46,284 nucleotides of DNA from Trueperaceae bacterium (GTDB lineage Bacteria > Deinococcota > Deinococci > Deinococcales > Trueperaceae): positions 1 through 46,284 of the forward strand of contig JAABRV010000002.1 in NCBI GenBank assembly GCA_011390735.1. Direction: 5' to 3'. Position numbers and translations under genes: made by a program. Shown piece by piece: positions 22,301 through 32,190 of the stretch. A model generated the notes under the pieces. The model worked only from the letters and a program-made list of their open reading frames with translations. It ran no database searches and had not been told where the DNA came from. Every line of letters starts with the position of its first letter. Positions within the stretch are counted from its first letter, which is position 1.

Positions 22301-25300
22301 CAGCGTGGCGCTCAGCCCGCCGCCGAGGGCCGGCAGCAGGACGCGCACGGCCGCGGGCTCCGACACCTCGATCCGCAGGCCGCCCGTGTCCACGGCGAGG
22401 GCACCAGCGAGGCGCAGCGCCCCCTCCCGCCAGCCACCGGTCAGACGCACGAGGCCGGCGTCTCCGCCGTCGACGGCGACGTCGATCGTCGGCCACGCCC
22501 GACCGGTCACCGCCAGCGCGGATCCGTCTGGGGACGGCAGCGACGCCTCGACGTGGGCGACGCCCGCGCGCCAATCGGCGTCGACCCGCCATGCCGCGGC
22601 GGGCCCGGCCGTGACGCCGATCGCCAGGGAGGGATCCGCGAGCGTGCCGGCGAGCTCCAGCGTCGCGTCGACTCGCGTGCCCGCTACGCTGGCCCCGATC
22701 AGGCGACCGCTCCCTCCCACCGCGTCCCCGTCGAGCGCGAGGGGCCATGCGACCTCGCCCGCGAACGCGTGCCCCGAGACGTCGCCGCGCCAGCGGTCCG
22801 CCCGACCCGCCGCGGCGACGCGCAGGTCGAGCGGCCCGGCCGGCGTGTCGCCCACCCACGTCGCGGCCAACTCGATGCCGTCGGGGGCACCGCGGGCCGT
22901 GAGCGAGGCGCGCGTGTCGCCGACGGGCAGGGCGACGGCGTCGAGCGCCAGGCGCCAGTTCCGCAGGTCGGGAGCGAGCAGGCCCGTCGCGTGCGTGCCG
23001 GTCAGGGTCCAGCCCGCCAGCGCATCGCCGGTGACGCGGCCGTCGCCCAGCTCCGCGCCCGCGACCGTGGCCGCGCGCCACGCCACGTCGACGACCGGCC
23101 GCCGTGCGTCGCCGAGGTCGATCGTCCCCGCCACGCTGCCGCCGGCGCCGGGCAGCGCGGCCAGGTCGCCGGTGAACTCGGCGCGCCAGCCGGCGGGGTC
23201 GATCGCGACCCCCCAGTCCCGCCAGCGGCCGCTTCCGCGGACGGCAAGGCGCCCGGCGTCCGTCGTCACGCTCCAGGTCTCGCCGCCGACGTCGACCTCG
23301 CCGCCGCCACCGAAGCGCTCCTCGGTCAGACCCACGTCGAGCGCGAGCCCGGCACCGAACAGCTCGCCGTCCGCTCGCAGCTCGACGCTCGCGCGCCCGG
23401 GCCACCATGCCGCGTCGCCGTCGAGGCGTGCGTCGGGGCCGGTGGCCGTCCAGTCGGCGCGGACGAGCGGATCGCCCGCGCTGCCGGTCACCGACAGCGC
23501 CGCCCGCCAGGTCGCGTCGATGCCGTCCCAGCGCACCTCGTCGGCCTCCAGGATGGCCGCGATCGTGCCCGCCAGCGGCTCGCCGATCTCGCCATCGAAC
23601 GACACCGGACCGCGCACGCGACCGCCCAGGTCGGTGTCGAGCAAGAGGTCGCGCAGGTCCACGTCGACGCGGGCCGATGCCTCCACGCGGCCGTTGGGCC
23701 CCCCGACGCCGCCGCCCTCCAGCAGGCTCCCGGGCGTGGTGAGGCGCAGCGCGTCGACCCGCCACGACCCACCGCCGTCGTTCCACACGACCTCGGCGTC
23801 GGCGCTGAGCCGCGGCTCGCGCAGCCACGGCAGCGCGTCGTCGAGCGGCAGGTCGCGCAGCTCGAGGCGGCCCTCGCCTAGCGCGCCGCGGAGTTCCGAC
23901 GTGAGCTCGATGCCCGGGCCCGACAGTTGCGCCCGGATGACGTCCCCGTCGGCCGTCAGCCGTCCGAGCGCCTCCCTAGGGCCCGAGAGACGCAGCTCGA
24001 GGTCGGCGTCGAAACCGGTGGCGCCGAACCCTACGGGCCCCCGCGCGAACAGCGTCGACGACGTCGGCGCGGTGAGCGGCACGGCGAGTTCGGCATCGCC
24101 GCGGATCCCGCGGGTCGGGTCGGGCCCGACGCTGAGCGTCGCGCCGCCCGCGGCGGCGCCGTCGACCGACAGCGCCAGCTGGGCGGCGAGATCGCCCGCC
24201 CCCGCGAGGTCGACGACCGCGTCGAGGTACCCGAGGGCGCCGGCGTCCCAGGCGCCCGTGATTCGGCCGCGGCCCGCCCAGCCCGCGTCGCCGCCCCAGC
24301 GCAGGCCGGCCGCCTCCAGCTCGACGAGGGGCAGCTGCCCTGGTTCGCTGCGGCCGTCGATCGCCAGGCCGCCGTCCACCCAGGTCAGCTGGAGCCCACC
24401 CCAGTCCAGACGCCAGGACGGGGAGGAGACGAGCCGGGCGGAGAAGCCGTCGTCGGCGAGCGCGATGGCGCCGGTGAGCTCCAGCGGCTCGAGCGGACCG
24501 ACGAGGTGCGCGCGCCACGGCTCCTCCGCGTGCGCCACGTCGAGCCGCAGCCACGGCGCCCGGCCGTCGCCATTCGCCGGCAAGCCGACGTGGGCGGCGA
24601 TGGCGAAGCCGCCCACGTCGGCCGCGAGGTCGGCCTCCGGCGACGGGTCTAGGCGCCACGAGAGATCCGCGTCGAGGCCGGCGGGACCGCTGGCGGTCGC
24701 CCGCCCCGTCCGCCCGCCGCCCGCGTTCAGTCGCCAGCGGCCGTCGGCGCTCGTGAGGTCGAGCTCGACGCCGTCGGTGTGCGAGCGGGCCTCGCCGCTC
24801 CAGGCAACGTCCGCGACCTGGCCGGTGAGCGCCCAGCGGGTCGCGGGCCAATCGCCCAGGTCGCCGCCGCTCACCCGCCAGGTGGTCGCCACATCGCCCA
24901 GCTCCGCCTCCGCCGTCAGGTCGAGGCTCTGGCCGGCTGCCTCCAGGCGCGCGTTGGCGGGCCAGCCTGACGCCGCCGGCAGCGAGACGTCGAGGTGGCC
25001 GGCGAGCGACCAACCGTCGGCCCCGATCCGAGCGCGCAGCTCGCCGCGCGCGGCGGGATCGGGCAGTGCCGCGAGCCCGGGCGCCCGCGCCAGGTCGAGG
25101 TCCTCACCCCGCGCGACGACCTCGAGCGCGCCGTCGGCGAGCGTCAGACGCCCCTCGGCCCACGGTGCGGGGTCCGCGGCGGGACCGGCGAGGGGCGCGT
25201 CGTCCGCCAACCACCAGCGGCCGTCGGCGGTGGCCATGGCCCCGGCGGCCTCGAGCACCACCCGGAGGCCCGCGAGCCGAGCGGCGCCAGCGAGCGTCCA

Positions 25301-28300
25301 GGTGTCGAGGTCGCCCGACCACGTCGCGGTCACGACCTCGCCGGCGGCGTCGAGCGCCCAGCCGTCGCCCTCGGGTCGCAGCCGCAGTGACGTCGGCACG
25401 TCCGCCACGGTGACGGTCGTGGACAACCCCTCCGGCCAGGTCCCGTCGAGCCCGTCCAGGCCCGCCAGCGCGAGGCCCGCGGGCCGCAGCGCGACCTCGG
25501 CGGCGAGCCGCGGCCACGCCAGGATGCCGAGCTCGCCCGCCGGCAGGCCGACCTCGCCCTCGAGGCGGGCCTCGCCGGCGGACGCGAGGAAGGCGCCGCG
25601 CCCGTCGAGGCCGAGGCCCACGTCGTCGGCGAGCCGCCACGCGCCGCGCCAGGCGAGGGCACGGCCGAGCGTCACCGTCCCCTCGGCCCACGCCCGGAGC
25701 GGGCCGAGGCTCGCCGTCGCGTCGAGGGTCGGTGCGTCCCCGCCGACGAGCCGGGCGGCGACGTCGGCCCCCGCGAAAGAGGCGGTCAGGTCGAGGGCGC
25801 CCATGCCCGGGCTCGCCGCGGCGGGGCCGAGCGCGAGGGCGAGTTGGCCGTCGATCGTGAGCGCCAGGTCGTCGCGCTGCACCAGCGGTGCGAGGCGCGC
25901 CTGCTCCGCCACGACCTCGACGCGACCGTCGGGCCCGAGGCTGGCGCGCCAGCCCGCGCCCGTCAGTTCGCCGCCCGCCGGCGTCCAGGCGAGACCGACC
26001 GGCCGGTCCTCGGCGTCGCGCCAGTCGGCGCGCAGCTCCAACGACCCCGCGGGCGACCACGCGAACGTCCCCGCGAGGTCCCCCGCGAGCGCCGCCTCGC
26101 CCTCGGCGGCCAGCAGCGGGCTGACCGCCGAGGCCCAATCGGCCACCGGCCCCGCGAGGGTACCGGCGACGCGGTCGAGGTCGCCGGCGACGCGCGCGCG
26201 GCCCCCGCCGGCGAGTTCGAGCGTCGCGTCGACCTCCCCGGCGGGTCGTGCCGCGGACCAGGCCACGCGCCCCGTGACGCGGGCGGGTCGTCCGCCCCAC
26301 GAGAGGCCGAGGTCGACCTCGGCGTCGAGACGCGGGTTCGCCACGTCGAAGGTGGCGCGCGTCGTTCCGAACTCCGCCTCACCCGAGCCGGTGCCCGTCA
26401 GCCGCAGGCGCCAGGCCTGCGGCGGCACGCGCAGGGCCACGGCGCCCCAGCCGGGCCACGTCCCGGCCCCCGAGGCGCCGTCGCGGTCGATGCGCAGTCG
26501 GGCGAGATCGCCCCACGTCAGCGCCCCCGCGAGCGGCTCCGGCGCGCCCGGTCGCCACTGCCCGGTGGTCCGCACGGGCAGCCCGCCGAGTTCGCTCGAC
26601 CCGTCCCAGGTGGCCGCGGCCCCGTCGGCCGCAAGCGCCATCGTGGCGGGCCACGGCGCCGTCAGCGCCAGCGTCGCCTCGCCTTGCGGCAGAACGTCAC
26701 GACCGGTCTCCCACGCCCCGGCGAGGCGCGCCACGCCGGCGACGTCGGCGCCACCCTGCAGCGCGAGCCCGAGGTCGAGCCCCCCCGCGACGTCGAGGCG
26801 GCCGCCGGGCCGCCAGCTGCCTTCCAGACGTTCACCGCCGCCGACGATCGTCCCCCGCAGCGCGCCGTCGGCCCAGGTGGCCGTCGCGACCAGCTGCGGC
26901 AACGCGACCGTGGCCGTGAAGGCGGAGAGCGTGCCTTGCGCGTCGAGGGTGGCGGGCCGACCGAGCCAGGTGACGGGCGCGGCGTCGACGCTCCAGGGGC
27001 CGCCGGCGGCGGAGGTGAGTCGCCAGCGGCCGTCGTCGCCGATCGCCGCCCAGCCGTCGGGACCGCCGTCGACCCGCCACGTGACCTCGTCGGCCATGCT
27101 CCAGAGCGGCTCGGAACCTCCCGGAACGGGCGCCCCGGAGGCGACCAGGGTCCGCCCGGTGGCCGTCCAGCCCGCCGGGCCGCCGCTCGCCCCGACCGGG
27201 CCCAGCGTGCCCCGGAACGCGCCACCCAGCGGCAGCGCATCGATGGCGGCGGTCCAGTCGTCGCCGTCGATCCCGACGGCGACGGGCCCGAAGCGCCCGT
27301 CGCCCCGCAGACGCCCATCGGCGAGCGTGGCCGCGGCCCGGCCGCGGAGGTCGAGTCCGGGCAGGAGCTCGGGGAGATCGATGCCGGCGACGCGCGGCGT
27401 CACCGCTTCGTCGCCGGCGACCTCCAGTTCGAAGCTGGGCACGCGCAGGTCGCCGCCCATCCGCAGCGACACGCGCGCCCCGCCCGCGATCAACTCGTCG
27501 GGCGCCAGCCAGGTGACGCCCCCCTCGACGCGCGCATCGGCGGACACGCGGGTGGCGATGGCGCCCGTGACGCTGCCGCCCCACGCGCTGCCGTCCACGA
27601 AGGCCTGCAGGCCCTCGGCGTCGAGCACGACGTCGCCCGCCAGCCGCCATGGCCCCTCGCCGGCGCGCGCCGTCCCGCGTCCGCGCACGGGCCCGTCACC
27701 CGTCGTCCAGTCGGCCGCGAACGCCTCGAGCGGCGCGCCGAGCACGCGCAGCGGACCCGCTTCCACGTGCCAGTCGGTCGCGCCGTCTCGGTCCTCGGTG
27801 CGCAGGCGCAGCGGCCCGTCGCCCCAGCGACCCTCGAGCGCCAGCGACAGGCCCCGGGCCGTGTCGTACGCCAGTCGCAGGTCGTCCACCGACAGGGGGG
27901 CGTCCAGCCACGCACCCGCGGCGGTGACGTCCGCCTCGAGCGCCGTCGTCGTCCAGCCCTCCGCCGTGACGCTGGCGCGCACCGTGCCGTCGTCGGCCTC
28001 CGGGAGCCCCGGGACGCCGAGGAGGTCGAGCAGCGCGCGGCTCGCGTCCGCCAAGGGCGCATCCGCGGTCGCCGTCGCCTGCCAGCGGGCCTGGCGGAGG
28101 TCGACCGTGCCGCCCGCGTCGAAGCGGCCGCCGACGATGGCGCCCGACCAGGCGACCTCGATGACGTCGTCCCGCCACGCGATGGGGCCCCGGATGTCCG
28201 TCGCGGCCGTACCGAGCGCGTCGACGGCGCCCCCCTCGACCTCGAAGCGACCGGCGGTGAGGCCCGAGGCGCTGCTGAGCTCGCCGCGCAGCGTGCCGGC

Positions 28301-28930
28301 CTCGATGCCGTCCCACCAGTGGCGGGCCACGCGCGCGTCGCCGTGCTCGAGCGTCACGTCGAAGGCATCTTCTCCGAGCCGACCGCGCACCGTCCCCTCG
28401 ACGCGCCCCTCGGCCGTCACCAGCGACGCGGACACCTCCCAGCGGCCGTCGTCGCCGCTGGTCGCCTCGAGGCGGGCGATGCTGAAGTCGGGGAGGTCGA
28501 ACGGCACCTCGGCGATCCGCAGGTCCGCGACGTCGAGCCTCGCCCCGTCGATGCGCACCTGGATCGCGGCGGGCTCGCCCTCCGCCGCCGGCAGCGTCAG
28601 GCGGCCCAACTCCACGTCGCCGGCGAGACCCACGACGTCGAGCCGCAGCGGCAGCTCGCCGACGACGAGTGCCGGCAGGAACCAGTCGACCGAGACGGAC
28701 GTCGCGGTCACGTCCAGGCCGTCGGCCACGAGGCGCGGCTCGGTCAGCGTCAGGCCGCGCCACGCGTAACCGGAGATCGCGACGAAGCTGAGGGTGGCGT
28801 TCGCGGAGGCGGCCGAGTCGACGAGCAGCGAACCGAGGGCACCGCGCAGCCACGACGAGTTGGGGAGCCAACCCAACGTGAGGGCCAGCGCCGCGAACAG
28901 CGTGAGGGTGGTGAGGGTTCGTCGTCGCAT
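19325..28930 (-). CDS. Very large translocation/assembly module TamB-like protein (DUF490 C-terminus), 3,201 aa
   Basis: ATG at 28930, MRRRTLTTLTLFAALALTLGWL TM anchor; long beta-rich body; C-terminal TamB-like region ...LTALRGTVRFAGRDLELTEALATFDPTRGVYPAVRVGG...ALTELELLTLLTLGR...VDVLITGELQAALSEALGVEVVEL...; ends in LGVTWRW. Confidence 0.88.
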   Translation of the reverse strand: MRRRTLTTLTLFAALALTLGWLPNSSWLRGALGSLLVDSAASANATLSFVAISGYAWRGLTLTEPRLVADGLDVTATSVSVDWFLPALVVGELPLRLDVVGLAGDVELGRLTLPAAEGEPAAIQVRIDGARLDVADLRIAEVPFDLPDFSIARLEATSGDDGRWEVSASLVTAEGRVEGTVRGRLGEDAFDVTLEHGDARVARHWWDGIEAGTLRGELSSASGLTAGRFEVEGGAVDALGTAATDIRGPIAWRDDVIEVAWSGAIVGGRFDAGGTVDLRQARWQATATADAPLADASRALLDLLGVPGLPEADDGTVRASVTAEGWTTTALEADVTAAGAWLDAPLSVDDLRLAYDTARGLSLALEGRWGDGPLRLRTEDRDGATDWHVEAGPLRVLGAPLEAFAADWTTGDGPVRGRGTARAGEGPWRLAGDVVLDAEGLQAFVDGSAWGGSVTGAIATRVSADARVEGGVTWLAPDELIAGGARVSLRMGGDLRVPSFELEVAGDEAVTPRVAGIDLPELLPGLDLRGRAAATLADGRLRGDGRFGPVAVGIDGDDWTAAIDALPLGGAFRGTLGPVGASGGPAGWTATGRTLVASGAPVPGGSEPLWSMADEVTWRVDGGPDGWAAIGDDGRWRLTSAAGGPWSVDAAPVTWLGRPATLDAQGTLSAFTATVALPQLVATATWADGALRGTIVGGGERLEGSWRPGGRLDVAGGLDLGLALQGGADVAGVARLAGAWETGRDVLPQGEATLALTAPWPATMALAADGAAATWDGSSELGGLPVRTTGQWRPGAPEPLAGALTWGDLARLRIDRDGASGAGTWPGWGAVALRVPPQAWRLRLTGTGSGEAEFGTTRATFDVANPRLDAEVDLGLSWGGRPARVTGRVAWSAARPAGEVDATLELAGGGRARVAGDLDRVAGTLAGPVADWASAVSPLLAAEGEAALAGDLAGTFAWSPAGSLELRADWRDAEDRPVGLAWTPAGGELTGAGWRASLGPDGRVEVVAEQARLAPLVQRDDLALTIDGQLALALGPAAASPGMGALDLTASFAGADVAARLVGGDAPTLDATASLGPLRAWAEGTVTLGRALAWRGAWRLADDVGLGLDGRGAFLASAGEARLEGEVGLPAGELGILAWPRLAAEVALRPAGLALAGLDGLDGTWPEGLSTTVTVADVPTSLRLRPEGDGWALDAAGEVVTATWSGDLDTWTLAGAARLAGLRVVLEAAGAMATADGRWWLADDAPLAGPAADPAPWAEGRLTLADGALEVVARGEDLDLARAPGLAALPDPAARGELRARIGADGWSLAGHLDVSLPAASGWPANARLEAAGQSLDLTAEAELGDVATTWRVSGGDLGDWPATRWALTGQVADVAWSGEARSHTDGVELDLTSADGRWRLNAGGGRTGRATASGPAGLDADLSWRLDPSPEADLAADVGGFAIAAHVGLPANGDGRAPWLRLDVAHAEEPWRAHLVGPLEPLELTGAIALADDGFSARLVSSPSWRLDWGGLQLTWVDGGLAIDGRSEPGQLPLVELEAAGLRWGGDAGWAGRGRITGAWDAGALGYLDAVVDLAGAGDLAAQLALSVDGAAAGGATLSVGPDPTRGIRGDAELAVPLTAPTSSTLFARGPVGFGATGFDADLELRLSGPREALGRLTADGDVIRAQLSGPGIELTSELRGALGEGRLELRDLPLDDALPWLREPRLSADAEVVWNDGGGSWRVDALRLTTPGSLLEGGGVGGPNGRVEASARVDVDLRDLLLDTDLGGRVRGPVSFDGEIGEPLAGTIAAILEADEVRWDGIDATWRAALSVTGSAGDPLVRADWTATGPDARLDGDAAWWPGRASVELRADGELFGAGLALDVGLTEERFGGGGEVDVGGETWSVTTDAGRLAVRGSGRWRDWGVAIDPAGWRAEFTGDLAALPGAGGSVAGTIDLGDARRPVVDVAWRAATVAGAELGDGRVTGDALAGWTLTGTHATGLLAPDLRNWRLALDAVALPVGDTRASLTARGAPDGIELAATWVGDTPAGPLDLRVAAAGRADRWRGDVSGHAFAGEVAWPLALDGDAVGGSGRLIGASVAGTRVDATLELAGTLADPSLAIGVTAGPAAAWRVDADWRAGVAHVEASLPSPDGSALAVTGRAWPTIDVAVDGGDAGLVRLTGGWREGALRLAGALAVDTGGLRIEVSEPAAVRVLLPALGGGLSATLPDAPLLAAMAEVTNEGWWWRGTGGWTGAVRALGATGAWLVAEELSLAWRGVVATVDGRVEGGRDLVVGDDTVAEAGVTAELDLRLDLSRWGADLAYAGAWPWAQPLIGTLRWRDGRLTLTGEAPWGIDATVEPASSAAAIALDVVGAAVDDLPPPSAAGRLTLDADGWGGELLVSMVTDALGDGPASLELAIAGAGRHLALDAGIVGTRGSATAVGRWDAAILLPAGWGVAGAPVRELDARVVGLDLTGIAGIAGIAGDVGGSATLRGDRLFGLLTSDALTYGGRTDPARLEFQADLGGAAGVVGSGRLDLTGANAQFDVGPAGLSTLVRLERFPLHAWVEAVVGPSDVRAEVTGAVRGAWAWGATVPDDLRVAAERIELERAGVVTIGELSVDWDGDALTIGRAAFEGRGTWQARGRITPEVLDLELLAQAADFGPLLGLVPSFARYGVSAEGNLVVTAHGTPASPDVALRTDDLRLLVAGTRYQLLETRFTLRDQDWSGRAEIVAIDPLTGRLELATSGRIGPFPEGGFGLDARAAGDLDVPFIGRVEAITAALAWSDDLAPTLSVSGTLGSPFTIEGPLAPLDLRISGRDLNVTLPFLAIADARLDADLRLADDGDGVRLGGRIDASEARIDLATRAAFAARAATAPSVDGDATPPAAVAPTPVGDPRERFRFDGVRIVAPQRVTFNESIGNAEASVDLSLVGTAAAPRLSGQVTALRGTVRFAGRDLELTEALATFDPTRGVYPAVRVGGRATFDKGRVVPAGETVRFLAPAGQRFEVVLVLAGEAIDGDAGFTLDLTPTLTSDAVVEGLDGGGARALTELELLTLLTLGRLEAGGGFAGAVAQSALDTAVDVLITGELQAALSEALGVEVVELRTTALSALLDGEDAFGVSLRLGGYLSDEVFASYRVSTLGGDAFSNEVALTYQLGPVAMDVTGRFDVAAGTAATGGPSLAIGGRYGLAPGWALELGLDLSTERSTARLGVTWRW

Positions 28931-29035
28931 CCGGTGTCGGTTCGGGCTGGGCTGGCGCCGGTCCCGCGCGCTTGCGACACGCGACGAGCCCCGTCCTGGT
29001 CGCCACCCTACCATCGGCGCATGAGGGGCCTGAGG

Positions 29036-29041
29036 TAGCAT
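29036..29041 (+). promoter_or_regulatory. -10 box TAGCAT, 6 nt before the acylphosphatase ATG
   Basis: TAGCAT-gcgtgc-ATG. Confidence 0.6.
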
Positions 29042-29047
29042 GCGTGC

Positions 29048-29329
29048 ATGACCGACGCCACCGACGTGCGCGCCACCATCCTCGTCCGGGGCCGGGTCCA
29101 GGGGGTCGGCTACCGTGCCTTCGTTCGCCGCCACGCCCTCGACCTCGGCCTCGCCGGCCACGCCGAGAACCTCGCGGACGGCCGCGTGGAGGTGCTGCTC
29201 GAGGGGGACCGGCGCGAGATCGAACACGCCCTCGTCGCCCTCGGGCAGGGCCCCGCGCACGCCGCGGTCGAGGCCCTCGAGGTCGCTTGGAGCGACGCGG
29301 CGGGCCTCCGCGGGTTCCATGTCCTCTGA
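29048..29329 (+). CDS. acyP: Acylphosphatase
   Basis: [48 protein letters not shown]: acylphosphatase signature. Confidence 0.95.
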   Translation: MTDATDVRATILVRGRVQGVGYRAFVRRHALDLGLAGHAENLADGRVEVLLEGDRREIEHALVALGQGPAHAAVEALEVAWSDAAGLRGFHVL

Positions 29330-30194
29330 CGGCTCGGCGCCGCGGCCGGCGCCCGTCGATCCGGCGTTCCTCGCCCGCGTGCCCGGCGTGATCGGCGAGA
29401 TCGGGCGGGCCCGCGCGACCGACCTGACGCGCGCCGGGTCGGCCGACGAGCCCGACGTGCCCGTTGCCGCCGCGTGTGCGACCGGCCTGCACGAGGCGAT
29501 CGGCGGGCGCGCGGCCCGCGGCCGGCTGCCCGCCGTGGTGGCCGAGGTGAAGCGCGCCTCGCCGTCGCTGGGCGCGATCGCCGACCTCGACCCGGTGGCG
29601 ACCGCGCGCGCCTACGCAGCGGCGGGCGCGGCGGGGGTCTCGGTGCTGACCGAACCCCACCGCTTCAGCGGCGCGCTCGCCCACCTGCGGGCGGTGGCGG
29701 CCGCGGTGCCCGTGCCGACCCTGCGCAAGGACTTCGTGGTCGACCCGCGACAGGTCGAGGAGGCCGCGCGCGCCGGCGCGAGGGCGGTGCTGCTCATCGT
29801 CGGCCTGCTGGGGGAGGCGGTCGGGCCCTACCTGCGGTACGCGCGTTCGTTCGGTCTCGACCCGCTGGTCGAGGTGCACGACGAGGCCGAGCTCGACCTG
29901 GCGGTCGCCGCGGGCGCGCGCCTGATCGGCGTCAACAACCGTGACCTGCGCAGCCTCGCGATCGATCCCGCGGTCGCGCCCAGGCTGATCCTGGCGGGCC
30001 GTCGGCTCGCGCCCGAGGCGTCCTGGGTCGCGGAGTCCGGCTACCGCGACGGCGAGGCGGTGGCGCGGCTGACCGGTATCGCCGACGCCGTCCTGATCGG
30101 CAGCCACCTCGCGAGCAGCGGCGACCCCGGCGGGACGCTGGGTTCGCTCCTGGCGGCAGCCCGGCGGGCGCACGCCGCCGGCGGTGGCGCGTGA
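29319..30194 (+). CDS. trpC: Indole-3-glycerol-phosphate synthase
   Basis: [79 protein letters not shown]; overlaps acylphosphatase 3' end. Confidence 0.96.
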   Translation: MSSDGSAPRPAPVDPAFLARVPGVIGEIGRARATDLTRAGSADEPDVPVAAACATGLHEAIGGRAARGRLPAVVAEVKRASPSLGAIADLDPVATARAYAAAGAAGVSVLTEPHRFSGALAHLRAVAAAVPVPTLRKDFVVDPRQVEEAARAGARAVLLIVGLLGEAVGPYLRYARSFGLDPLVEVHDEAELDLAVAAGARLIGVNNRDLRSLAIDPAVAPRLILAGRRLAPEASWVAESGYRDGEAVARLTGIADAVLIGSHLASSGDPGGTLGSLLAAARRAHAAGGGA

Positions 30195-30895
30195 GCCGCC
30201 GCGTGCTCGTGACGGGTGGCTCGAGCGGGATCGGCGCCGCCCTCGTGGCGAGCCTCGCGAGCCACGGCTGGCGGGTCCTGGCCACCGGGCGCGACCGCGA
30301 GCGTCTGACGGCCGTGGTGGAGCCGCTCGGTGAGCGGGCCGCGATGGCGGTCGCCGACCTCACCGACCCGAGCGATCTCGCCGCGCTGGCGGCGCTCGCC
30401 GGCGCCGAGCCGCTCGCTGCGGTCGTCCACACGGCCGGGGTGATCGCACTGGCGCCGCTGACCGAGGCCGATCCGGACGACCTGGACTGGCAGTGGCGGG
30501 TCAACGTCGCCGCCCCGGTGCGCCTGACGCAGGCGCTGATGCCCGCCTTGCGCGCCTCGCGGGGCCACGTGGTGTTCGTCAACTCGGGCGCCGGGCGCCG
30601 CGCGAACGCCGGATGGGGCGGCTACGCCGCCAGCAAGTTCGCCTTGCGGGCCGTTGCCGACGCCTGGCGAGCCGAGGAGGCGGCTCACGGCGTGAGGTTC
30701 ACGAGCGTGTACCCGGGGCGAACGGACACGCCGATGCAGCGCGCCGTCTTCGAGGCGGAGGGCCGCGACTACGACTCGGCCGGCGGCGTGCCGGACGGCG
30801 TCGCCCCGGTCGGCGCGGTGGCGGAGGCCATCGTGCGCGTGCTGGAGGGGTCGCCCAGCGTCACCTGGACGGACCTCGACGTGCGGGCCGTGTGA
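30191..30895 (+). CDS. Short-chain dehydrogenase/reductase
   Basis: VLVTGGSSGIGAAL, VVHTAGVIA, GGYAASKFALRAVADAWR (YxxxK), VYPGRTDTPM; GTGA overlap with trpC. Confidence 0.94.
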   Translation: MSRRVLVTGGSSGIGAALVASLASHGWRVLATGRDRERLTAVVEPLGERAAMAVADLTDPSDLAALAALAGAEPLAAVVHTAGVIALAPLTEADPDDLDWQWRVNVAAPVRLTQALMPALRASRGHVVFVNSGAGRRANAGWGGYAASKFALRAVADAWRAEEAAHGVRFTSVYPGRTDTPMQRAVFEAEGRDYDSAGGVPDGVAPVGAVAEAIVRVLEGSPSVTWTDLDVRAV

Positions 30896-30929
30896 GGCGG
30901 CGGCGCCGCGGGCCGCCCGCGCCCGGTGC

Positions 30930-30935
30930 TACGCT
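30930..30935 (+). promoter_or_regulatory. -10 box TACGCT, 7 nt before the M16 ATG
   Basis: TACGCT-cgcgcgg-ATG. Confidence 0.55.
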
Positions 30936-30942
30936 CGCGCGG

Positions 30943-32190
30943 ATGCGGCATCCGACGGCCGAACCCCTCGACACCCTCCTGCCCAACGGGCTCCGGATCG
31001 TCGCGGCCGGCATGCCCGGTCGCTCGGTCGTGAGCGCCCACCTGCGCTGGCCGTTGGGGACGGCGGGCGACCCCGCGGATGCGCAGGGCGCGGCGGTCGT
31101 GCTCCACGAATGGTTGCAGCGCGGCGCGGGCGGGCTCGACGCGCACGCGTACGCGGACGCCTTCGATCGCCTCGGGGCCCGACGGGGCGGCGGGGTCGGG
31201 CGTGCCCACGCGACCCTCGGCGTCGCGTGCCTGGCGCGCGACGCGACGCATGTGCTGCCGCTGCTGGCGAGCGCCGTCGTGGCACCGCACCTGGCGGACG
31301 AGGAGTTCGCGGGCGCCCGGCAGCTCGCGCTGCAGGAACTCGCCGCGGTGGCGGACTCGCCGGATGAGCGGCTGCTGGAGGCCGCCATCGCCGCCCGCTA
31401 CGCGGGGGAGCACGGCCGGAGCGCCTATGGCGTCCGCGCGCACCTCGAGCGGCTCGCTCCCGCGGACTTGCGGGCCCTGGCCCCCGCCCGGCTGGCCCCC
31501 GAAGGCGCGGTCCTCGCCGTGGCCGGCGGCGCCGACGCCGAGGCGTTGCTCCAGGCGGCGGCGCACGCCTTCGGCGGCTGGCGGGGAAGGGCCGCGCCCA
31601 TGCCGGCGCCGCGGCCCCGTCCACGGTCGCGCGTCCACCGCGGTGGCCATGGCGAGCAGACGCACGTGGCACTCATCGACACGGCGGTGCCGCCGCGAGC
31701 CGCCGGCTGGACCGCGCAGGCGCTCGCGATGACCGCGCTCGCCGGCGCGACGGCCGCGCGGCTGTGGACGGTCGTCCGCGAGGAGCGCGGTCTCGCCTAC
31801 GACGTCGGCTCGGCCATCCACGTCGTCGCGGCCGACGCCTACCGGCTCACCCACGCCGTGACCGCGCCCGAGCGCGCGAGCGAGGCGATCGACGTCCTGC
31901 TGCACGAGCTCACGCGCAGCCGTGACGGCCTCGATGCCGGCGAACTGCGGCGGGCCCAGCGGCTGCTCCGATCGTCCGTCGTGTTCGAGTCCGAGACCAG
32001 CGGCGGGCGCGCGGCCCGCCTCGCGAGCGACGTCGTTCGCTTCGGGTACCCGAGGGCCGTCGAGCGGATCGAGGCGGAGATCGAGGGCGTGACCCTGGCC
32101 GGCGTCAACGCCTTCCTGGCCTCGCGCCCCCCGGTCGCGCCCACCGTCGTGACGACCGGGCCGTCGCCGGCGGGCGCGTGGTCCGCGTGA
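30943..32190 (+). CDS. M16-family peptidase-like protein, zinc motif degenerate (probably non-catalytic subunit)
   Basis: M16 fold features (LPNGLRIV..., EERGLAYDVGSAIHV) but HxxEH position reads AAVVLHEWLQRG. Confidence 0.85.
   Translation: MRHPTAEPLDTLLPNGLRIVAAGMPGRSVVSAHLRWPLGTAGDPADAQGAAVVLHEWLQRGAGGLDAHAYADAFDRLGARRGGGVGRAHATLGVACLARDATHVLPLLASAVVAPHLADEEFAGARQLALQELAAVADSPDERLLEAAIAARYAGEHGRSAYGVRAHLERLAPADLRALAPARLAPEGAVLAVAGGADAEALLQAAAHAFGGWRGRAAPMPAPRPRPRSRVHRGGHGEQTHVALIDTAVPPRAAGWTAQALAMTALAGATAARLWTVVREERGLAYDVGSAIHVVAADAYRLTHAVTAPERASEAIDVLLHELTRSRDGLDAGELRRAQRLLRSSVVFESETSGGRAARLASDVVRFGYPRAVERIEAEIEGVTLAGVNAFLASRPPVAPTVVTTGPSPAGAWSA

Noticed and set aside
21459-28769. 2,436-aa plus-strand ORF antisense to the TamB-like gene
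   Set aside because: Ser/Pro/Arg/Ala-rich composition with no recognisable motif; typical shadow frame of a high-GC gene. The minus-strand frame has a membrane anchor, TamB-like C-terminus and normal composition.
19325-29320. Extending the TamB-like ORF to 3,331 aa (start 29320)
   Set aside because: The extension runs antisense through acylphosphatase; ATG 28930 gives a clean N-terminal membrane anchor.
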